A DNA stretch of 64,000 nucleotides from Spirochaetaceae bacterium. Its GTDB lineage: Bacteria; Spirochaetota; Spirochaetia; SZUA-6; Bin103. This document shows positions 63,755-64,000 of this stretch, one piece after another. The position numbers were made by a program, and so were the translations under genes. The stretch is from positions 1 to 64,000 of the forward strand of contig JAPPNY010000198.1 of assembly GCA_028818385.1 (NCBI GenBank). Direction: 5' to 3'. Every line of letters starts with the position of its first letter. The stretch's first letter is position 1. The notes beneath the pieces are model-generated. The model had not been told where the DNA came from, did not search any database, and worked only from the letters and a program-made list of their open reading frames with translations.

Positions 63755-64000
63755 GTCCGGCCGCCGGCGGCCGACGCTTCCTGACCACAGCGGTGATGAC
63801 GGCGCGCGTCGGCCTGTGCCTGACGCATCAGGTCCAGGTCGTCGGCCAGACGCGCGGCACGCAACCGCGGCAGGCCCGCTTGGCGCGTGCCGGCCAGCTC
63901 ACCCGGACCGCGCTGCGCCAGGTCCAGGTCCGCCAGCGCGAAGCCGTCGGCGTGCTCCTTGACGGCACGGAGCCGCTCGGCCGCCTGCGGTGTGAGGTCC
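63745..64000 (-). CDS. recG: ATP-dependent DNA helicase RecG, 3' end
   Basis: The last 84 codons match the RecG C-terminus: ERLRAVKEHADGFALADLDL, then QRGPGELAGTRQAGLPRL. RecG remodels stalled replication forks. The gene continues beyond the window edge. The stop lies 10 nt inside rsmD. Confidence 0.85.
   Translation of the reverse strand, partial: DLTPQAAERLRAVKEHADGFALADLDLAQRGPGELAGTRQAGLPRLRAARLADDLDLMRQAQADARRHHRCGQEASAAGGRTCG

Overview
The window is a GC-rich bacterial chromosome segment, almost certainly from an unnamed, high-GC member of the Spirochaetes. The best lineage evidence is a membrane-anchored coiled-coil protein of the spirochaete SpiroCoCo type (17895-18488). The rifampicin-pocket Asn of RpoB, a residue reported as typical of spirochaetes, and the gene order recG-rsmD-tRNA-Thr-rpmG-tRNA-Trp-secE-nusG also fit. 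Genus and species cannot be told from the sequence. The window holds no integrase, transposase, CRISPR array or prophage.

Layout. (1) 89-5256, + strand: a tightly packed run of 6-phosphogluconate dehydrogenase, an SDR oxidoreductase, a LarA-type nickel-pincer racemase/epimerase homologue, a HAD phosphatase and a PlsC-type acyltransferase. The first three suggest sugar-acid metabolism. (2) 5243-7595, - strand: M23 peptidase, bactofilin and RicT/PSP1, joined by ATGA overlaps. They are divergent from tatD-purD (7696-9775). (3) 9816-18488, - strand: SpiroCoCo, grpE, dnaK, dnaJ, an orphan membrane histidine kinase, two overlapping DNA methyltransferases and rlmB. (4) 18548-28113, - strand: der, a MerR-type regulator without a normal start codon, then a six-gene envelope block of a large TPR protein, an outer-membrane barrel, ExbB, ExbD, TonB and a HAD phosphatase, nearly all with 4-nt overlaps. 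(5) 28266-33160: a GerMN protein on +, then on - ymdB, rny and two unrecognised genes. (6) 33249-51357, - strand: one long ribosomal superoperon from rpsL through fusA, tuf, S10, spc and alpha clusters to rplQ. (7) 51720-64000, - strand: rpoC, rpoB, rplL, rplJ, rplA, rplK, nusG, secE, tRNA-Trp, rpmG, tRNA-Thr, rsmD and the 3' end of recG.

How it works together. Most of the window is core information machinery: transcription, translation, protein folding and secretion. Three parts relate to the envelope or RNA decay. The TonB block looks like a self-contained energy-coupled envelope machine. The M23-bactofilin pair is a cell-shape module. RicT lies in the same window as RNase Y and YmdB, the RNA-decay enzymes with which it is functionally linked in Bacillus.

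Several promoters share TTGAC(A/T/C), a 17-18 bp spacer and a TAnnnT -10 element, often exactly TACCGT. Short 12-18 bp tandem duplications sit in several spacers of the otherwise compact ribosomal operons. I found no clear wholly new system. The strongest candidates for something undescribed are the TPR-barrel-ExbBD-TonB-HAD operon, the two overlapping orphan methyltransferases, and two genes (merR-like and ymdB) whose expected start codons are missing.
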